This document shows, in pieces, positions 11,713 through 22,425 of a DNA stretch of 64,000 nucleotides (its first letter is position 1; the number at the start of each line of letters is the position of its first letter). The position numbers were made by a program, and so were the translations under genes. The stretch is from positions 30,930-94,929 of the forward strand of contig CAMAPO010000004.1 in assembly GCA_945860245.1 (NCBI GenBank), given 5' to 3'. This stretch comes from Bifidobacterium breve (GTDB lineage Bacteria > Actinomycetota > Actinomycetes > Nanopelagicales > Nanopelagicaceae). Under the pieces are notes generated by a model. The model saw nothing but the letters and a program-made list of their open reading frames with translations, was not told the DNA's origin and made no database searches.

Positions 11713-12807
11713 ATGGAGCAGACGTCACAACGAGAGATTCGTGCGATAGATCCCACGTGGACCATCGCCGATATAAGTGCGCGCCTAGCCAAAGCCTTGG
11801 GCGACGAAGGCCCAGCAATCACATTGGGGCCAATTTCTGCCAAGACCGTCCCATCTGAGATTTCACTTGTCGTATCAACTAGCGGATCAACTGGAGATGC
11901 GAAAGAGGTAGGACTTTCTGCGGCAGCGCTCTTAGCTAGCGCCAAGGCAACAAATAAATTTTTTGGCGCCAATGCAGGTCAAATCTGGTCGCTCTTATTG
12001 CCGCTGACACATATCGCAGGAATAAACGTGCTTGTGCGCGCTCTTGAACTCGGCACAATTGCAATCGATGCACGTGGGATAACTGGCAAATATCCAGATG
12101 CTGATTACACAGCGGTAGTTCCGACCCAGCTCTTCCGCGCGTTAAATGGTGATGGTGATTTACTTGCGCATTTACTTGTCTCAAAATCGGTTTTAGTTGG
12201 TGGAGCGGCTCTAGATAAAAATTTAGGCGATCAAGCGCGCACTGCTGGAATCAATATCGTTGAAAGTTACGGAATGACTGAAACTTGTGGTGGCTGTGTC
12301 TATGACGGTATGCCAATTGGCGATACCTCAGTTGAGATAAATAAAGATGGGCTTATCAAGATTTCCAGCGCTTCGCTGGCGACAACTTATTTAAATGATA
12401 CTTCGGGGTGGAGTTCTAAATTAGAAAATGGATACTTCCTGACATCTGATCTTGGTGAAATCAAAGACGGTAAGTTAATAGTTACTGGCCGCGCCGATGA
12501 TGTGATTGTCACAGGTGGAGAAAATATCTCTTTGACCAAAGTTGAAGAAGTTGTTCGGAACACGTTTGCAGGTATCGAATGTGCCGCTTTTGCCATTGCA
12601 GATCAACAGTGGGGACAAGCGTTGCACTTAGCGATTGCGGGTGGCGTGAAGCCAGATCAATCGGCTATAAACGAAGCTCTATCAGCACAAATCTCAGTTG
12701 CTGCAAAGATAAAAGGTGTTATCTATTTGAATAAATTGCCAAGGAGTGCTTTGGATAAAATTGACCGCCAAGAATTAGTCAATATTGCATCGCGGGAAGG
12801 TAGGTGA
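11713..12807 (+). CDS. menE: o-succinylbenzoate-CoA ligase-like AMP-binding enzyme
   Basis: [35 protein letters not shown] and [18 protein letters not shown]; within the men cluster. Confidence 0.88.
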   Translation: MEQTSQREIRAIDPTWTIADISARLAKALGDEGPAITLGPISAKTVPSEISLVVSTSGSTGDAKEVGLSAAALLASAKATNKFFGANAGQIWSLLLPLTHIAGINVLVRALELGTIAIDARGITGKYPDADYTAVVPTQLFRALNGDGDLLAHLLVSKSVLVGGAALDKNLGDQARTAGINIVESYGMTETCGGCVYDGMPIGDTSVEINKDGLIKISSASLATTYLNDTSGWSSKLENGYFLTSDLGEIKDGKLIVTGRADDVIVTGGENISLTKVEEVVRNTFAGIECAAFAIADQQWGQALHLAIAGGVKPDQSAINEALSAQISVAAKIKGVIYLNKLPRSALDKIDRQELVNIASREGR

Positions 12808-13658
12808 ATTCTGTGAATAAATGGATTATCGGCGCCCGCCCGCGCACTTTGGCTGCTGCCGTAGCACCTGTTCTTGTTGCCACCGCATACGCCGGGAGTA
12901 ACTGGGAACCTATTCGTGCACTCTCCGCCCTTTTAGTCAGCCTTTCGCTACAAATTGGCGTGAACTACGCCAACGATTATTCCGATGGAATTCGTGGCAC
13001 AGATGATTCGCGCATTGGCCCAGTGCGACTTACCGCATCAGGTTTGGCTTCACCTAAATCAGTTCGTACTGCTGCGATAATTTCATTTCTATTTGCTGCG
13101 CTCATCGGCTTAACTCTGGCTGCGGCTACATCTTGGTGGGTAATTTTACTGGGCGCGCTTGCGATCAACGCTGCTTGGGGTTACACCGGTGGCGCGAAGC
13201 CCTATGGCTATTTAGGTCTTGGCGAAATTTCCGTCTTCTTATTCTTCGGTATTGTTGCAACTGTCGGTAGTTACTACGTGCAGACCGAAGAGTTAAATCT
13301 GCAGATCTTTATAGTTGCAATCCCAATGGGTTCACTTGCTTGCGCGATTTTGGCCATAAATAATCTGCGCGATCGTGCGCAAGATCAAATCGTTGGCAAA
13401 AAGACTTTAGCCGTGCGTTTAGGAGATAGCGGTGCCCGTAAGTTATATATCGCGCTCTTGATCTCTGCTCATCTCTTTGCGCTGCTAACTCTCAAGCCGG
13501 CAGTTCTATTAACGTTACTTGCCACTCCCCTGACTTGGAGCCTTGCCCGCGGTGTTGTACGCGGAGTATCAGGCGCTGACTTAATCCCGTATCTGGCCAA
13601 GACGGGTAAGTTACAACTGGCTTTTGCCCTCCTTTTTGCACTCGGCTTAATTATCTAA
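12804..13658 (+). CDS. menA: 1,4-dihydroxy-2-naphthoate polyprenyltransferase
   Basis: ARPRTLAAAVAPV...NYANDYSDGIRGTDDSRIGPVRLTASGLASP; UbiA family. Confidence 0.93.
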   Translation: MNSVNKWIIGARPRTLAAAVAPVLVATAYAGSNWEPIRALSALLVSLSLQIGVNYANDYSDGIRGTDDSRIGPVRLTASGLASPKSVRTAAIISFLFAALIGLTLAAATSWWVILLGALAINAAWGYTGGAKPYGYLGLGEISVFLFFGIVATVGSYYVQTEELNLQIFIVAIPMGSLACAILAINNLRDRAQDQIVGKKTLAVRLGDSGARKLYIALLISAHLFALLTLKPAVLLTLLATPLTWSLARGVVRGVSGADLIPYLAKTGKLQLAFALLFALGLII

Positions 13659-13677
13659 CCTTCGCTAGAATAGGAGC

Positions 13678-13938
13678 ATGATTAAGTTGCAAGCCATAAT
13701 CTTCTTGACCTCTCTTGCTTTAACTTTGTATACCTTTATCGATTGCGCCCGGCGCGATGATTCTCAAATTAATAAATTGCCTAAGTGGGGTTGGCTCTTA
13801 CTCATTGTTCTGCTCTCACCATTTGGAGCGATTGCCTTTTTAATTATTGGACGTGTTCGTGGAGAACGAGGTCCGCGCCCACCTAAGCGACGCATTTTGC
13901 CGCCAGATGATGACCCTGATTTTCTTCGTAAACTTTAA
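13678..13938 (+). CDS. Small membrane protein, PLDc_N-like
   Basis: DCARRD...LPKWGWLLLIVLLSPFGAIAFLIIGR pattern typical of phospholipase D N-terminal domain small proteins. Confidence 0.75.
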   Translation: MIKLQAIIFLTSLALTLYTFIDCARRDDSQINKLPKWGWLLLIVLLSPFGAIAFLIIGRVRGERGPRPPKRRILPPDDDPDFLRKL

Positions 13939-13945
13939 TTAGCTA

Positions 13946-14860
13946 TTAAAGGCCGCTATATGTGTGCTTGCCGGTTCCCCAGACATTTACATACACATAG
14001 TTAAATAAGAATGTAGATCCGGCAAATAAGCAGAGCCATGCTGCGCGCTTGCCACGCCAGCCAATTGTTACGCGCGCATGTAAATATGCGGCGTAAGCAA
14101 CCCAGGTAATAAATGCCCAAGTCTCTTTTGGATCCCAGCCCCAATATCTTCCCCATGCACTTTCGGCCCAAATTGCGCCGGCGATCACCGCAAAAGTCCA
14201 AAGCGGAAATACGAAGGCGACTAAACGATAGGAAAGCTGATCTAAAGTTTCTAAATCTGGCAAACGTTTAGCCCACGGCTTGCGCTCACCTTTCGATTCC
14301 ATCGCATCCAAATAAAGATAAGCACCAGCGATGACATTTGCAAGTAAGAAAACTCCGCCCGAGATAATTGCGGCGATGACATGAATGACTAACCACGTTG
14401 ATTTCAGCGCTGGTACTAGTGGTGAACTATCTCGGTAAAGCAAAGTAATAGCGGTTCCAAGTGTGAGCAGAACTGATATCGAGACAAATAACCCGAGCCA
14501 ACGTAGATCATGTTTGCGAAGAGCAAGTAAATAGGCACCCGTGAATGCAAGAGCACCTGTAATCGAAAACTCGTACATGTTTCCCCAAGGAACATGCTTT
14601 GCAGATATACCGCGTGCGATTACGCCGCAAAGAAGTAGTAAAAATCCTAAGATCATCATCGCAGTTGCAATACGGGCAGCGCGTTCGGTGCGGGTGTAAT
14701 CCAAAGTCTTTGTTAAGATACTTCCAGTTTTATTATCGCTCTGCTCTGGCGCTCTAACTGCCCAGGCGGTTTCAAAGGCGTGAGCAATGAAGGAGATAGC
14801 AAAAATTCCCATTGCCGAATAAACAAAGTAATTAGAGATATAGGCCCAAGTAATCTGCAT
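13946..14860 (-). CDS. ccsB: Cytochrome c biogenesis protein CcsB/ResC
   Basis: WGNMYEFS and WGRYWGWDPKETWAFITWVAYAAYLHARVTIGWRG (WWD-like motif). Confidence 0.92.
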   Translation of the reverse strand: MQITWAYISNYFVYSAMGIFAISFIAHAFETAWAVRAPEQSDNKTGSILTKTLDYTRTERAARIATAMMILGFLLLLCGVIARGISAKHVPWGNMYEFSITGALAFTGAYLLALRKHDLRWLGLFVSISVLLTLGTAITLLYRDSSPLVPALKSTWLVIHVIAAIISGGVFLLANVIAGAYLYLDAMESKGERKPWAKRLPDLETLDQLSYRLVAFVFPLWTFAVIAGAIWAESAWGRYWGWDPKETWAFITWVAYAAYLHARVTIGWRGKRAAWLCLFAGSTFLFNYVYVNVWGTGKHTYSGL

Positions 14861-16336
14861 CTACATCTCCTTTCTCACGTGTGTGACAAAACGTTCAATT
14901 TCTGCTGCTAACCCTGGTGCACCATTCTTAGCCAGGCCAGCAACTTCTACAACTCCAGTTGATGTGATCCTTATCCATATACGGCGACGCCTGCCAAAGA
15001 GCGAGGCAAGTAACCCTAAAATCGCTGCGATTGCGCCGTATAAGGCATAACTCTTCCCCGGATCATCGACGATCTGCAGGTTTATCCAAGGTACAAAGGT
15101 TTCAAATTTTATTGAGCCTTGCGGATATGCGTAACTCTCACCCGGCTTCAGAGATTCAAGGGCAATTCGCTTCATCTTTGAGGTATCAATGCGATAAACA
15201 GATTGGGGAATTCCGGAATCTAAACCGAGGTCACCTTCCCAGATAGAAAAGAGCAGCTTTGGATCTAACGCTTCTGGGAAAACTGAAATTCCACCCTCGC
15301 CACCTTCGCGCGCAAATGTTGGGTAGAAGCTGGCAACGAAACCAAGTTGCGGATCGGCATCCGGAACTTTTATCGATCCGATAGAGCGCAAGTTTCCATC
15401 TTGTGGCAAGAATGGAATAGGCCCTTGTAAAGCAACTTGGCCAGTTGAATCACGCACTGTAACTATCGGTGAGTAACCATTGGCCTGAAGGTAAACGCGA
15501 GTATTTCCAAAGGTAAGCGGACTATTCACCTTGAGAGTTTCAATGGTGGATGTGGTTTCACCTGGATTGGTTACTCGAACTGTCGCGGTGTAATCCTGGG
15601 CAGCATTTGTTACTGGATCATATTTAGCGACGAAATCAATAACTTCAATAATAAAAGGCTGCAGCGAATCTGCTTTGACTAGCTTTCCAAATGAGAGATT
15701 GTCATATGAAGTTGGAAGGCTAATGAAGCGCTCACCTTTATTTACTATCGCTTCACCGCGCATTCCAAATAAGGAACCAACGCTGACTCCAATTAAAATT
15801 AAAATAAGTGAGAGATGAAAAAGTAAATTTCCCGTCTCGCGCAAGTAGCCTTTCTCGGCAGAGATACTTCCTTCTGCGTTACGCACCCGAAAACGCTCTT
15901 TCTTAAACCAGTTCTGAGCCTTGGTGAGTTCTGTTCCATCTCCGGCAAATTGTTGGAAAGATTCCATGCGCGATAAATTTCGTGGAGTCAGCGGCGGCAT
16001 GGCGCGCATCGCCTGGAAGTGTTCAAAAGTGCGCGGCAGAACGCAACCAATTAATGAGATGAAGAGCAGGATGTATATCGCGCTAAACCAAGGTGATGAG
16101 TAAACGGTAAATCCAGAGAAACGTTCTATCCAACGCGCTAATTCGGGGCTATCTAAATAATATTGACGCACCGCCATTGGATTCTGGGATCGCTGCGGAA
16201 GAAATGATCCAGGGATCGCTGCCACACCAAGCATCATCAAGAGAATTAGCGCAGTGCGCATACTTGTTAGTTGGCGCCACATAAAGCGGAGCAAGCCGGT
16301 TGCTCCTAATTCGGGAAGAGTTGCTTCGGTCGTCAT
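14861..16336 (-). CDS. resB: Cytochrome c biogenesis protein ResB
   Basis: LRFMWRQLTSMRTALILLMMLGVAAIPGSFLPQR...NLLFHLSLILILIGVSVGSLFG; ResB family; beside ccsB and ccdA. Confidence 0.9.
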   Translation of the reverse strand: MTTEATLPELGATGLLRFMWRQLTSMRTALILLMMLGVAAIPGSFLPQRSQNPMAVRQYYLDSPELARWIERFSGFTVYSSPWFSAIYILLFISLIGCVLPRTFEHFQAMRAMPPLTPRNLSRMESFQQFAGDGTELTKAQNWFKKERFRVRNAEGSISAEKGYLRETGNLLFHLSLILILIGVSVGSLFGMRGEAIVNKGERFISLPTSYDNLSFGKLVKADSLQPFIIEVIDFVAKYDPVTNAAQDYTATVRVTNPGETTSTIETLKVNSPLTFGNTRVYLQANGYSPIVTVRDSTGQVALQGPIPFLPQDGNLRSIGSIKVPDADPQLGFVASFYPTFAREGGEGGISVFPEALDPKLLFSIWEGDLGLDSGIPQSVYRIDTSKMKRIALESLKPGESYAYPQGSIKFETFVPWINLQIVDDPGKSYALYGAIAAILGLLASLFGRRRRIWIRITSTGVVEVAGLAKNGAPGLAAEIERFVTHVRKEM

Positions 16337-17061
16337 TAAATCACCGGTGCAAAATCAGTAATAAGTGAGCGCAGCGAGATCATCAAATCTGTCCAAATTC
16401 CAAGCACTTGCGCGATACCAATCAGGACTAAGAACACTCCACCTATTTTGGAAATTAAATCTCCATGCTTAGTCAAGAACCGTCGTAGTCGAGCCGATTT
16501 ATCTAAGTAACGTCCTGATGCGATAAATGGTGCACCAAGTCCGATGCAATATCCGAATGAAAGAATTGCACCACGCGCCGCACTTGATTCTTGAAATGCC
16601 AAAGTCTGCACAGTTGCAAGTGCCGGCCCGATGCAAGGTGTCCAACCAACCCCAAATAAGAAGCCGAGCAAAGGCGCACCGATTAATCCACCATTTGTCG
16701 CGACCTTGGGAGAGAATGTGCGCATCATGGGAAAGCGACCCATAAAGATTAGGCCAAGCAAAATTGTTATAACTCCCAAAATACGTGTGATGGTCTCATC
16801 GTTGGTTGCGATGCGAGATCCAATACCACCAAAAAGTGCACCGTAAGAGATAAAGAGAACGCTAAAGCCAAGTACAAAGAGTGTGGAGCCAAGAAAAACT
16901 CGGTCTTTAGATTTAGAGTAACCAGCGGCAAAAGATAAATAACCAGGTACTAAAGGAAGTACGCAAGGTGATATGAATGAAATCAGACCAGCAAGTACCG
17001 CAACCGGAAAAGCAACGAGTAAGAATCCGCCGAGTAACTGTTCTACGAAGAAGTCAATCAT
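16336..17061 (-). CDS. ccdA: Cytochrome c biogenesis transmembrane protein CcdA
   Basis: SPCVLPLVPGYLSFAAG...GVGWTPCIGPALA; multi-TM. Confidence 0.92.
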   Translation of the reverse strand: MIDFFVEQLLGGFLLVAFPVAVLAGLISFISPCVLPLVPGYLSFAAGYSKSKDRVFLGSTLFVLGFSVLFISYGALFGGIGSRIATNDETITRILGVITILLGLIFMGRFPMMRTFSPKVATNGGLIGAPLLGFLFGVGWTPCIGPALATVQTLAFQESSAARGAILSFGYCIGLGAPFIASGRYLDKSARLRRFLTKHGDLISKIGGVFLVLIGIAQVLGIWTDLMISLRSLITDFAPVI

Positions 17062-17603
17062 TCTGCTTCAAGCTTTCGAATCAAATTACTTAATGAGGTG
17101 AGAGTTACTTCCCCCGAAATACGCGCCGCCACATTGCCGCTCTTATCAATTAATACCGTTGAAGGAATTGCATTGGCCGGCAAAGTGCCCTTAAATCCAA
17201 TTAAAAGTGAGTCATCGATGAAGGTTGGATATGGGATTGCGAACCTACGAGCAAATGCTTCTGCGGTGGCGGGATTATCACGGGTTAAAATCCCCATAAA
17301 TTGCACCTCTGGATATTGCTTGGAAAGCTCAATCAAGGTTGGAATTTCGGCTCGGCAAGGTGAGCACCAAGATGCCCAGACATTTACAACTGCAACTTGT
17401 TCGGGGTTAAAGGTAAAAGTCTTTCCGCTAAGTGTCATTCCTGATAAAGCCGGCGCAGCTTTCCGCTTTGAAATTTCAATCTTAGTAACCGCTCCGCTAC
17501 CTTCAATAAAACTTTCTTCGGGGGCGGAACTGCCGCCACCGCAGGCAGTTAGAGAAATTGCAGAGAAAAGCGTAAGCACGATTAAAGAGATTGGCTTACG
17601 CAT
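17058..17603 (-). CDS. TlpA/ResA-like thioredoxin lipoprotein
   Basis: Lipobox-like LTACGG; VVNVWASWCSPCRAEIPTLIELSKQYP redox motif. Confidence 0.9.
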   Translation of the reverse strand: MRKPISLIVLTLFSAISLTACGGGSSAPEESFIEGSGAVTKIEISKRKAAPALSGMTLSGKTFTFNPEQVAVVNVWASWCSPCRAEIPTLIELSKQYPEVQFMGILTRDNPATAEAFARRFAIPYPTFIDDSLLIGFKGTLPANAIPSTVLIDKSGNVAARISGEVTLTSLSNLIRKLEAE

Positions 17604-17610
17604 ATATCCA

Positions 17611-18234
17611 TTATTTCTTTGGTGGTAACAAATGTGCAGCAGGTTCAGAGTAAGTAAGTCCAGAAATCACGCCATCATCATCAAAGTGAACGCTCGTAAC
17701 CGATGCCAACGTGCACTCGCGCTTGCGCGGATCGTGCAACATTGATCGCCCCTCAATTGCACTTCTGGTAATCCAAATTGGTAATTGATGTGAAACCACA
17801 ATTGCATCTTTGCCGTTAGCTGCTTTATTGGCGGCGAAGATTGCAGCGAGCATGCGGTTGATTTGTTCGTCATACGGCTCGCCCCACGATGGCTTCCAAG
17901 GGTTATATAAATGGCGCCACGAACCTGGATGCTTCAGCGCTCCACTTCCAACTTCAAAACTCTTACCTTCAAATATATTTGCCGCTTCTATTAAGCGATC
18001 ATCGGTTGTAATTGTAATTCCATGCGCTTTCGCAATTGGCGCTGCAGTTTCTTGGGCTCGTTGCAGCGGGGAAACGTGCAGTGCACCTAAATCAATTGAT
18101 TTAGACCATTGGCCCAATACTTCTGCCATTTCTTGTCCACGGCTAGATAAACGCCAGCCTGGTTGTCTTCCGTAGAGAATTTTCTGTGGATTCTCGACTT
18201 CGCCGTGGCGCATTACATGGACTGTTGAACTCAT
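17611..18234 (-). CDS. Histidine phosphatase family (phosphoglycerate mutase-like)
   Basis: VHVMRHGEVENPQKILYGRQPGWRLSSRGQEMAEVL; start MSSTVHVMRHGE at 18234. Confidence 0.88.
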   Translation of the reverse strand: MSSTVHVMRHGEVENPQKILYGRQPGWRLSSRGQEMAEVLGQWSKSIDLGALHVSPLQRAQETAAPIAKAHGITITTDDRLIEAANIFEGKSFEVGSGALKHPGSWRHLYNPWKPSWGEPYDEQINRMLAAIFAANKAANGKDAIVVSHQLPIWITRSAIEGRSMLHDPRKRECTLASVTSVHFDDDGVISGLTYSEPAAHLLPPKK

Positions 18235-18296
18235 AGCGCTAAGCATAAAGCGTCTTACGGCAGGGCAATATCCCACTGAATCGCTAGGGTAGTGAC

Positions 18297-19064
18297 ATGC
18301 CACTCACACCGCAGCGCGCGGCTTTCTTCGATGTCGACAACACCTTGGTGCGGGGCTCAACTATCTACTTCCTTGGCCGGGGCATGTACCAACGTGGCTT
18401 CTTTACAAAATCAGATATTTCGCGATTTGTATTAGCAAACCTGAGATTTCGCTTAACAGGAACTGAGAAGCAAGATGAGATAAATCGTTTTCAAAAATCA
18501 GCGCAAGATTTTATCGGTGGGCACAATGTCTCTGAAATTAATGCAGTTGCCCAAGAAATTTATGATGAGTATGTATCTCCCGCGTTGTGGGAAGGAACAA
18601 TAGAAATTGCCCAACGACATCTAAATGATGGAGTTGAAGTTTGGCTGGTGACTGCTGCACCTGAAGATATGGCGACGCTAATTGCCGAACGGTTGGGATT
18701 TACAGGAGCACTTGGCAGTAAAGCTGCAATTGAAGATGGTCATTACACCGGTGCTATGAATGGGCCTCTTTTACACGGCCGCGAGAAAGCTACTGCGATA
18801 CAACAGCTGGCCAAAGAGAAGGGGTTTGATCTGACAACTTGTTTTGGATATTCAGATAGCCATAATGACTTACCTCTTCTTCTAACTGTCGGAAATCCAT
18901 CTGCAATAAATCCTGATGCAAAGTTGCGGATTCGCGCCTTGCAGGAGCGCTGGCCAATTCATGACTACCGTCGGATGAGATTTCTAAACCGCTTACTGGG
19001 GCCATTGGTCTCTCGCATCGCGTGGTTAGGTACCAGGCTTACCCCACGCCGCAACTCCCGCTGA
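18297..19064 (+). CDS. HAD-superfamily subfamily IB hydrolase
   Basis: AAFFDVDNTLVRGSTIYFLGRG...CFGYSDSHNDLPLLLTVGNPSAINPDAKLR. Confidence 0.9.
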   Translation: MPLTPQRAAFFDVDNTLVRGSTIYFLGRGMYQRGFFTKSDISRFVLANLRFRLTGTEKQDEINRFQKSAQDFIGGHNVSEINAVAQEIYDEYVSPALWEGTIEIAQRHLNDGVEVWLVTAAPEDMATLIAERLGFTGALGSKAAIEDGHYTGAMNGPLLHGREKATAIQQLAKEKGFDLTTCFGYSDSHNDLPLLLTVGNPSAINPDAKLRIRALQERWPIHDYRRMRFLNRLLGPLVSRIAWLGTRLTPRRNSR

Positions 19065-19117
19065 GTTAAAAAGCCAATTCGCGCTCTAACCTCACTTGCC
19101 AGTAATGTAGGCAAGTT

Positions 19118-21319
19118 ATGGAAACGCGCTCCTTTGCAGATTACTTACGTACCTTGGATGACGCTGCCCTCATTTCACTCTTTTCTTATCGGCCAGATCT
19201 AGTAACGCCTGTACCACCTGATGTTGCATCGCTGGCAGTTCGTGCAACATCTGCACCAAGTCTGGCGCGGGTGATTGATTCTCTAAACGCCTGGCAATAT
19301 CAAGTCTTAGAAGCTTGCGCTGTTGTTGCTGAACCATTTAATGAAAAGAGCGTTACCACACTTACAGATAAGGCAGCACTCTTTCTTATCCCAGGGCTAA
19401 TCGAACGTGGGCTGATTTACACAGGAAAAGATGGGCTTTACCTACCGACTACCGTGCGCGAAGTTCTTGGCAGCGATATCGCCGGAGTTGGTCCACAATC
19501 TATGGCGAAGTTAGATTTAAAGAAGTTAGAGCAAGCACCGCCTGCGGCAAAGAAAGCACTTGATGCCATGGTGTGGGGACCACCACGAGGCACGGTCACA
19601 GATGTTAAGAAACCTGGCGCCGGAGTTGCTTGGCTATTGGAGAATAACTTTTTAGTAGTAGCAAACTCTCATACAGTTTTAATGCCGCGCGAAGTTGCAA
19701 TTGCCTTACGTGGCGGCAAATTACATAAAGAACTTTTTATTCAAGAACCAGAACTTGCGGGTGATAAACGAGATAGTAAGAGCGTTCAACTTGCAGCAAT
19801 TGCAAATATATCAACCTTCTTGCGCTGGACTGAAGAGATCCTAAATTTCTGGGCCCAAGAACCTGCCGATGCGCTTCGTTCAGGTGGGTTAGGCGTGCGG
19901 GAGCTAAAGATAATTTCACACCACCTCGGCGTAGATTCCAACTGTGCCGCCTTTGTTGCAGAACTCGCTTACTTAGCCGGACTCTTAACTATTGACGCCG
20001 ATGATCGAATTCTTCCGACCAGTCAATTTGATATTTGGTTGACTCAATCTCCTTCTACACGCTGGCAATCACTTGTCTCGCAATGGCTGATTACTTCTCG
20101 CATGAGCGGCTTAGTCGGCAGAGAAGAATCAAAGAACGTCGCCCCCCTTGGCCCCGAATTAGATCGCGTAGCCGCTGCACCAATTCGTAAATTAACGCTG
20201 CGCTTGCTGCAAGAAAGCCAAGGTTCGGCACCAAAAATTGAGTCACTGCTGTTGCTAGCACAATGGAATTCCCCAGCAAAACGTAGTGGCGGCATACCAA
20301 GTGATTACCTAACTTGGAACTTACGTGAAGCAGAATGGCTCGGCATAACTGGGCAGGGCGCAATTTCAAAGTATGGAATCGGGCTGCTATCTGGTGGCGA
20401 TCTAGATGAAATCAACGAAGATCTTCCGAAACCAGTTGATCACATTCTTATTCAGAGCGATCACACCGCAATTGCACCAGGCCCACTTGAGCACGAGATC
20501 GCACAAGAGTTAGCCATTCTCGCTGAAATCGAAAGTCGTGGTGGTGCAACTGTCTATCGTTTTAGCGAAGCAACTATTCGCCGCGGTTTAGATCACGGAC
20601 GTACCGGGGATGAGATCAAGGTATTCTTAAAGAAAACTTCTAAAACTGCAATGCCACAGCCACTGGAATATTTAATTGCTGATGTTGCAAAGAAGCACGG
20701 AAAGTTGCGAGTCGGCAATACATCTGCATTTATTAGATGTGAAGATCCGGCTTTGATCGCGCAGATCATTAGCGATAAACGTTTAGAGATGTTATCGCTG
20801 CGCCAGATATCTCCAGAAGTTTTAATCTGTCAGCATGATGCTGCCGATGCAATGTCTATCTTGCGCAGCTTTGGATATTTACCGGCAGGTGAAGATTCGC
20901 AAGGAGCGCTACTTAGCGGTCCGAGAATTCAACGCGCTAAAGGCAAAGCCCGACCACCAAGAATCATTGGTGAGTTCGATCGTCCTGATGAGTTGCAGTT
21001 AGAAGCAGCGCTGCGCACACTTCGCACTGGAGAAAAATCTAGCCATCGCCAAAGTACCTTACGCAATATCGCAAGCAATGCGCTGGGTTCACTTCCCCGC
21101 ACAACCGCCAATGAAACTTTAGATATCTTGGCTGATTATCTGCAAAACCAACCGGCAACATCACTTTCGATTGGTTACGCCGATAACAATGGCCTAGTTT
21201 CACATCGCATAATTGATCCCTTAAAACTCTCTGCCGGTTCGCTACTCGCGCGCGATCACGCGACCGGTGAGGTGCAAACCTTTAGAATTGCGCGCATAAC
21301 TGGGGTGGCGGCGATATGA
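19118..21319 (+). CDS. Helicase C-terminal-associated (XPB/Ssl2-like, motor-less) protein
   Basis: 733 aa; FADYLRTLDDAALISLFSYRPDLVTPVP... and C-terminal ISPEVLICQHDAADAMSILRSFGYLPAGED; no Walker motifs; upstream of XPB helicase. Confidence 0.7.
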   Translation: METRSFADYLRTLDDAALISLFSYRPDLVTPVPPDVASLAVRATSAPSLARVIDSLNAWQYQVLEACAVVAEPFNEKSVTTLTDKAALFLIPGLIERGLIYTGKDGLYLPTTVREVLGSDIAGVGPQSMAKLDLKKLEQAPPAAKKALDAMVWGPPRGTVTDVKKPGAGVAWLLENNFLVVANSHTVLMPREVAIALRGGKLHKELFIQEPELAGDKRDSKSVQLAAIANISTFLRWTEEILNFWAQEPADALRSGGLGVRELKIISHHLGVDSNCAAFVAELAYLAGLLTIDADDRILPTSQFDIWLTQSPSTRWQSLVSQWLITSRMSGLVGREESKNVAPLGPELDRVAAAPIRKLTLRLLQESQGSAPKIESLLLLAQWNSPAKRSGGIPSDYLTWNLREAEWLGITGQGAISKYGIGLLSGGDLDEINEDLPKPVDHILIQSDHTAIAPGPLEHEIAQELAILAEIESRGGATVYRFSEATIRRGLDHGRTGDEIKVFLKKTSKTAMPQPLEYLIADVAKKHGKLRVGNTSAFIRCEDPALIAQIISDKRLEMLSLRQISPEVLICQHDAADAMSILRSFGYLPAGEDSQGALLSGPRIQRAKGKARPPRIIGEFDRPDELQLEAALRTLRTGEKSSHRQSTLRNIASNALGSLPRTTANETLDILADYLQNQPATSLSIGYADNNGLVSHRIIDPLKLSAGSLLARDHATGEVQTFRIARITGVAAI

Positions 21320-22425
21320 CGAGCACAAATGAGTCTAAATACGGCAGACTTGACCCTATGTTGGCTGCGATTGAAGCTTTGGTGCGATGCGAATCCCCAA
21401 CTGAAGATATCGCTGCTTGCCAGAACGTAGTTCGATTAGCTAGCGATATCGCAACTCGCATTCTTGGAACACCGGCGCAAATTAAAGAGATTAAGGGACG
21501 CCCCGTATTTTGGTGGGGCGCCAGCCAACCAGAAATACTTTTACTTGCTCACCTCGACACTGTTTGGCCGCATGGTTCATATCAACCACTCTGGGAGGTC
21601 GCGGGCGATGTTGTTCGCGGGCCTGGCGTTTTTGATATGAAAGCGGGCTTTGTGCAAGCGCTATTTGCGCTAAAAGATATTGAAGGCGTTGCAGACCGCG
21701 TAGCACTCGTTGCCACAACCGATGAAGAGACTGGATCTTTTGCATCGCGAGAATTAATTATGGAGCTATCCGCCGCTGCCAAAGCAGTATTAGTTTTAGA
21801 AGCATCACTTGATGGCAAAGTTAAGACCGGGCGTAAAGGCACTGCAATGTACAAGGTCGCAGTGCACGGATTAGCCGCGCATGCAGGCCTAGAACCTGAA
21901 AAGGGCGTAAACGCCACCGTTGAAATCGCCCACGTTATTCTGCAACTTGCTGGGCTAGAGAATAAGGAGCACGGAACAACTGTTGTTCCGACTCTATTAA
22001 AGTCTGGCAATAGCGCCAACACAGTTCCGGATCTAGCCGTACTTGAAATTGACGCTAGATCTTTTGCGCAATCCGAAATTGATCGAGTTGATGCAGCGAT
22101 TAAATCTCTTAAAGCAAAAAGTGCTGGCGCACGCCTTGAGATAACTGGTGGGCTAAATCGTCCGCCGCTACAGCCAGCCTCAACAAAAGCGTTGTATGAA
22201 AGAATTGAAGTAGTTGCAAAATCGATCGGAATGGCCCCGCTAGGTTGTGCAGAAGTAGGTGGGGCAAGTGATGGCAACTTCGCCGCGGCTGCAGGTGCAC
22301 AAGTTCTAGATGGTTTAGGCGCAGTCGGTGGCGGTGCACATGCACCAAGTGAGTGGCTGAGTTTGAAATCTATCGAAGAACGCAGCGCCCTGCTGCACGC
22401 ATTTATTAAAGATTTGTTGAAATGA
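21316..22425 (+). CDS. M20-family metallopeptidase (carboxypeptidase G2-like)
   Basis: LLLAHLDTVWPHGS, GPGVFDMKAGFVQALFAL, ATTDEETGS, GTAMYKVAVHGLAAHAGLEPEKGVNA and GGASDGNFAAAAG. Confidence 0.9.
   Translation: MTSTNESKYGRLDPMLAAIEALVRCESPTEDIAACQNVVRLASDIATRILGTPAQIKEIKGRPVFWWGASQPEILLLAHLDTVWPHGSYQPLWEVAGDVVRGPGVFDMKAGFVQALFALKDIEGVADRVALVATTDEETGSFASRELIMELSAAAKAVLVLEASLDGKVKTGRKGTAMYKVAVHGLAAHAGLEPEKGVNATVEIAHVILQLAGLENKEHGTTVVPTLLKSGNSANTVPDLAVLEIDARSFAQSEIDRVDAAIKSLKAKSAGARLEITGGLNRPPLQPASTKALYERIEVVAKSIGMAPLGCAEVGGASDGNFAAAAGAQVLDGLGAVGGGAHAPSEWLSLKSIEERSALLHAFIKDLLK

Noticed and set aside
21582-22277. 231-aa minus-strand ORF
   Set aside because: Antisense to the M20 peptidase; Ser/Pro/Thr-rich shadow frame.
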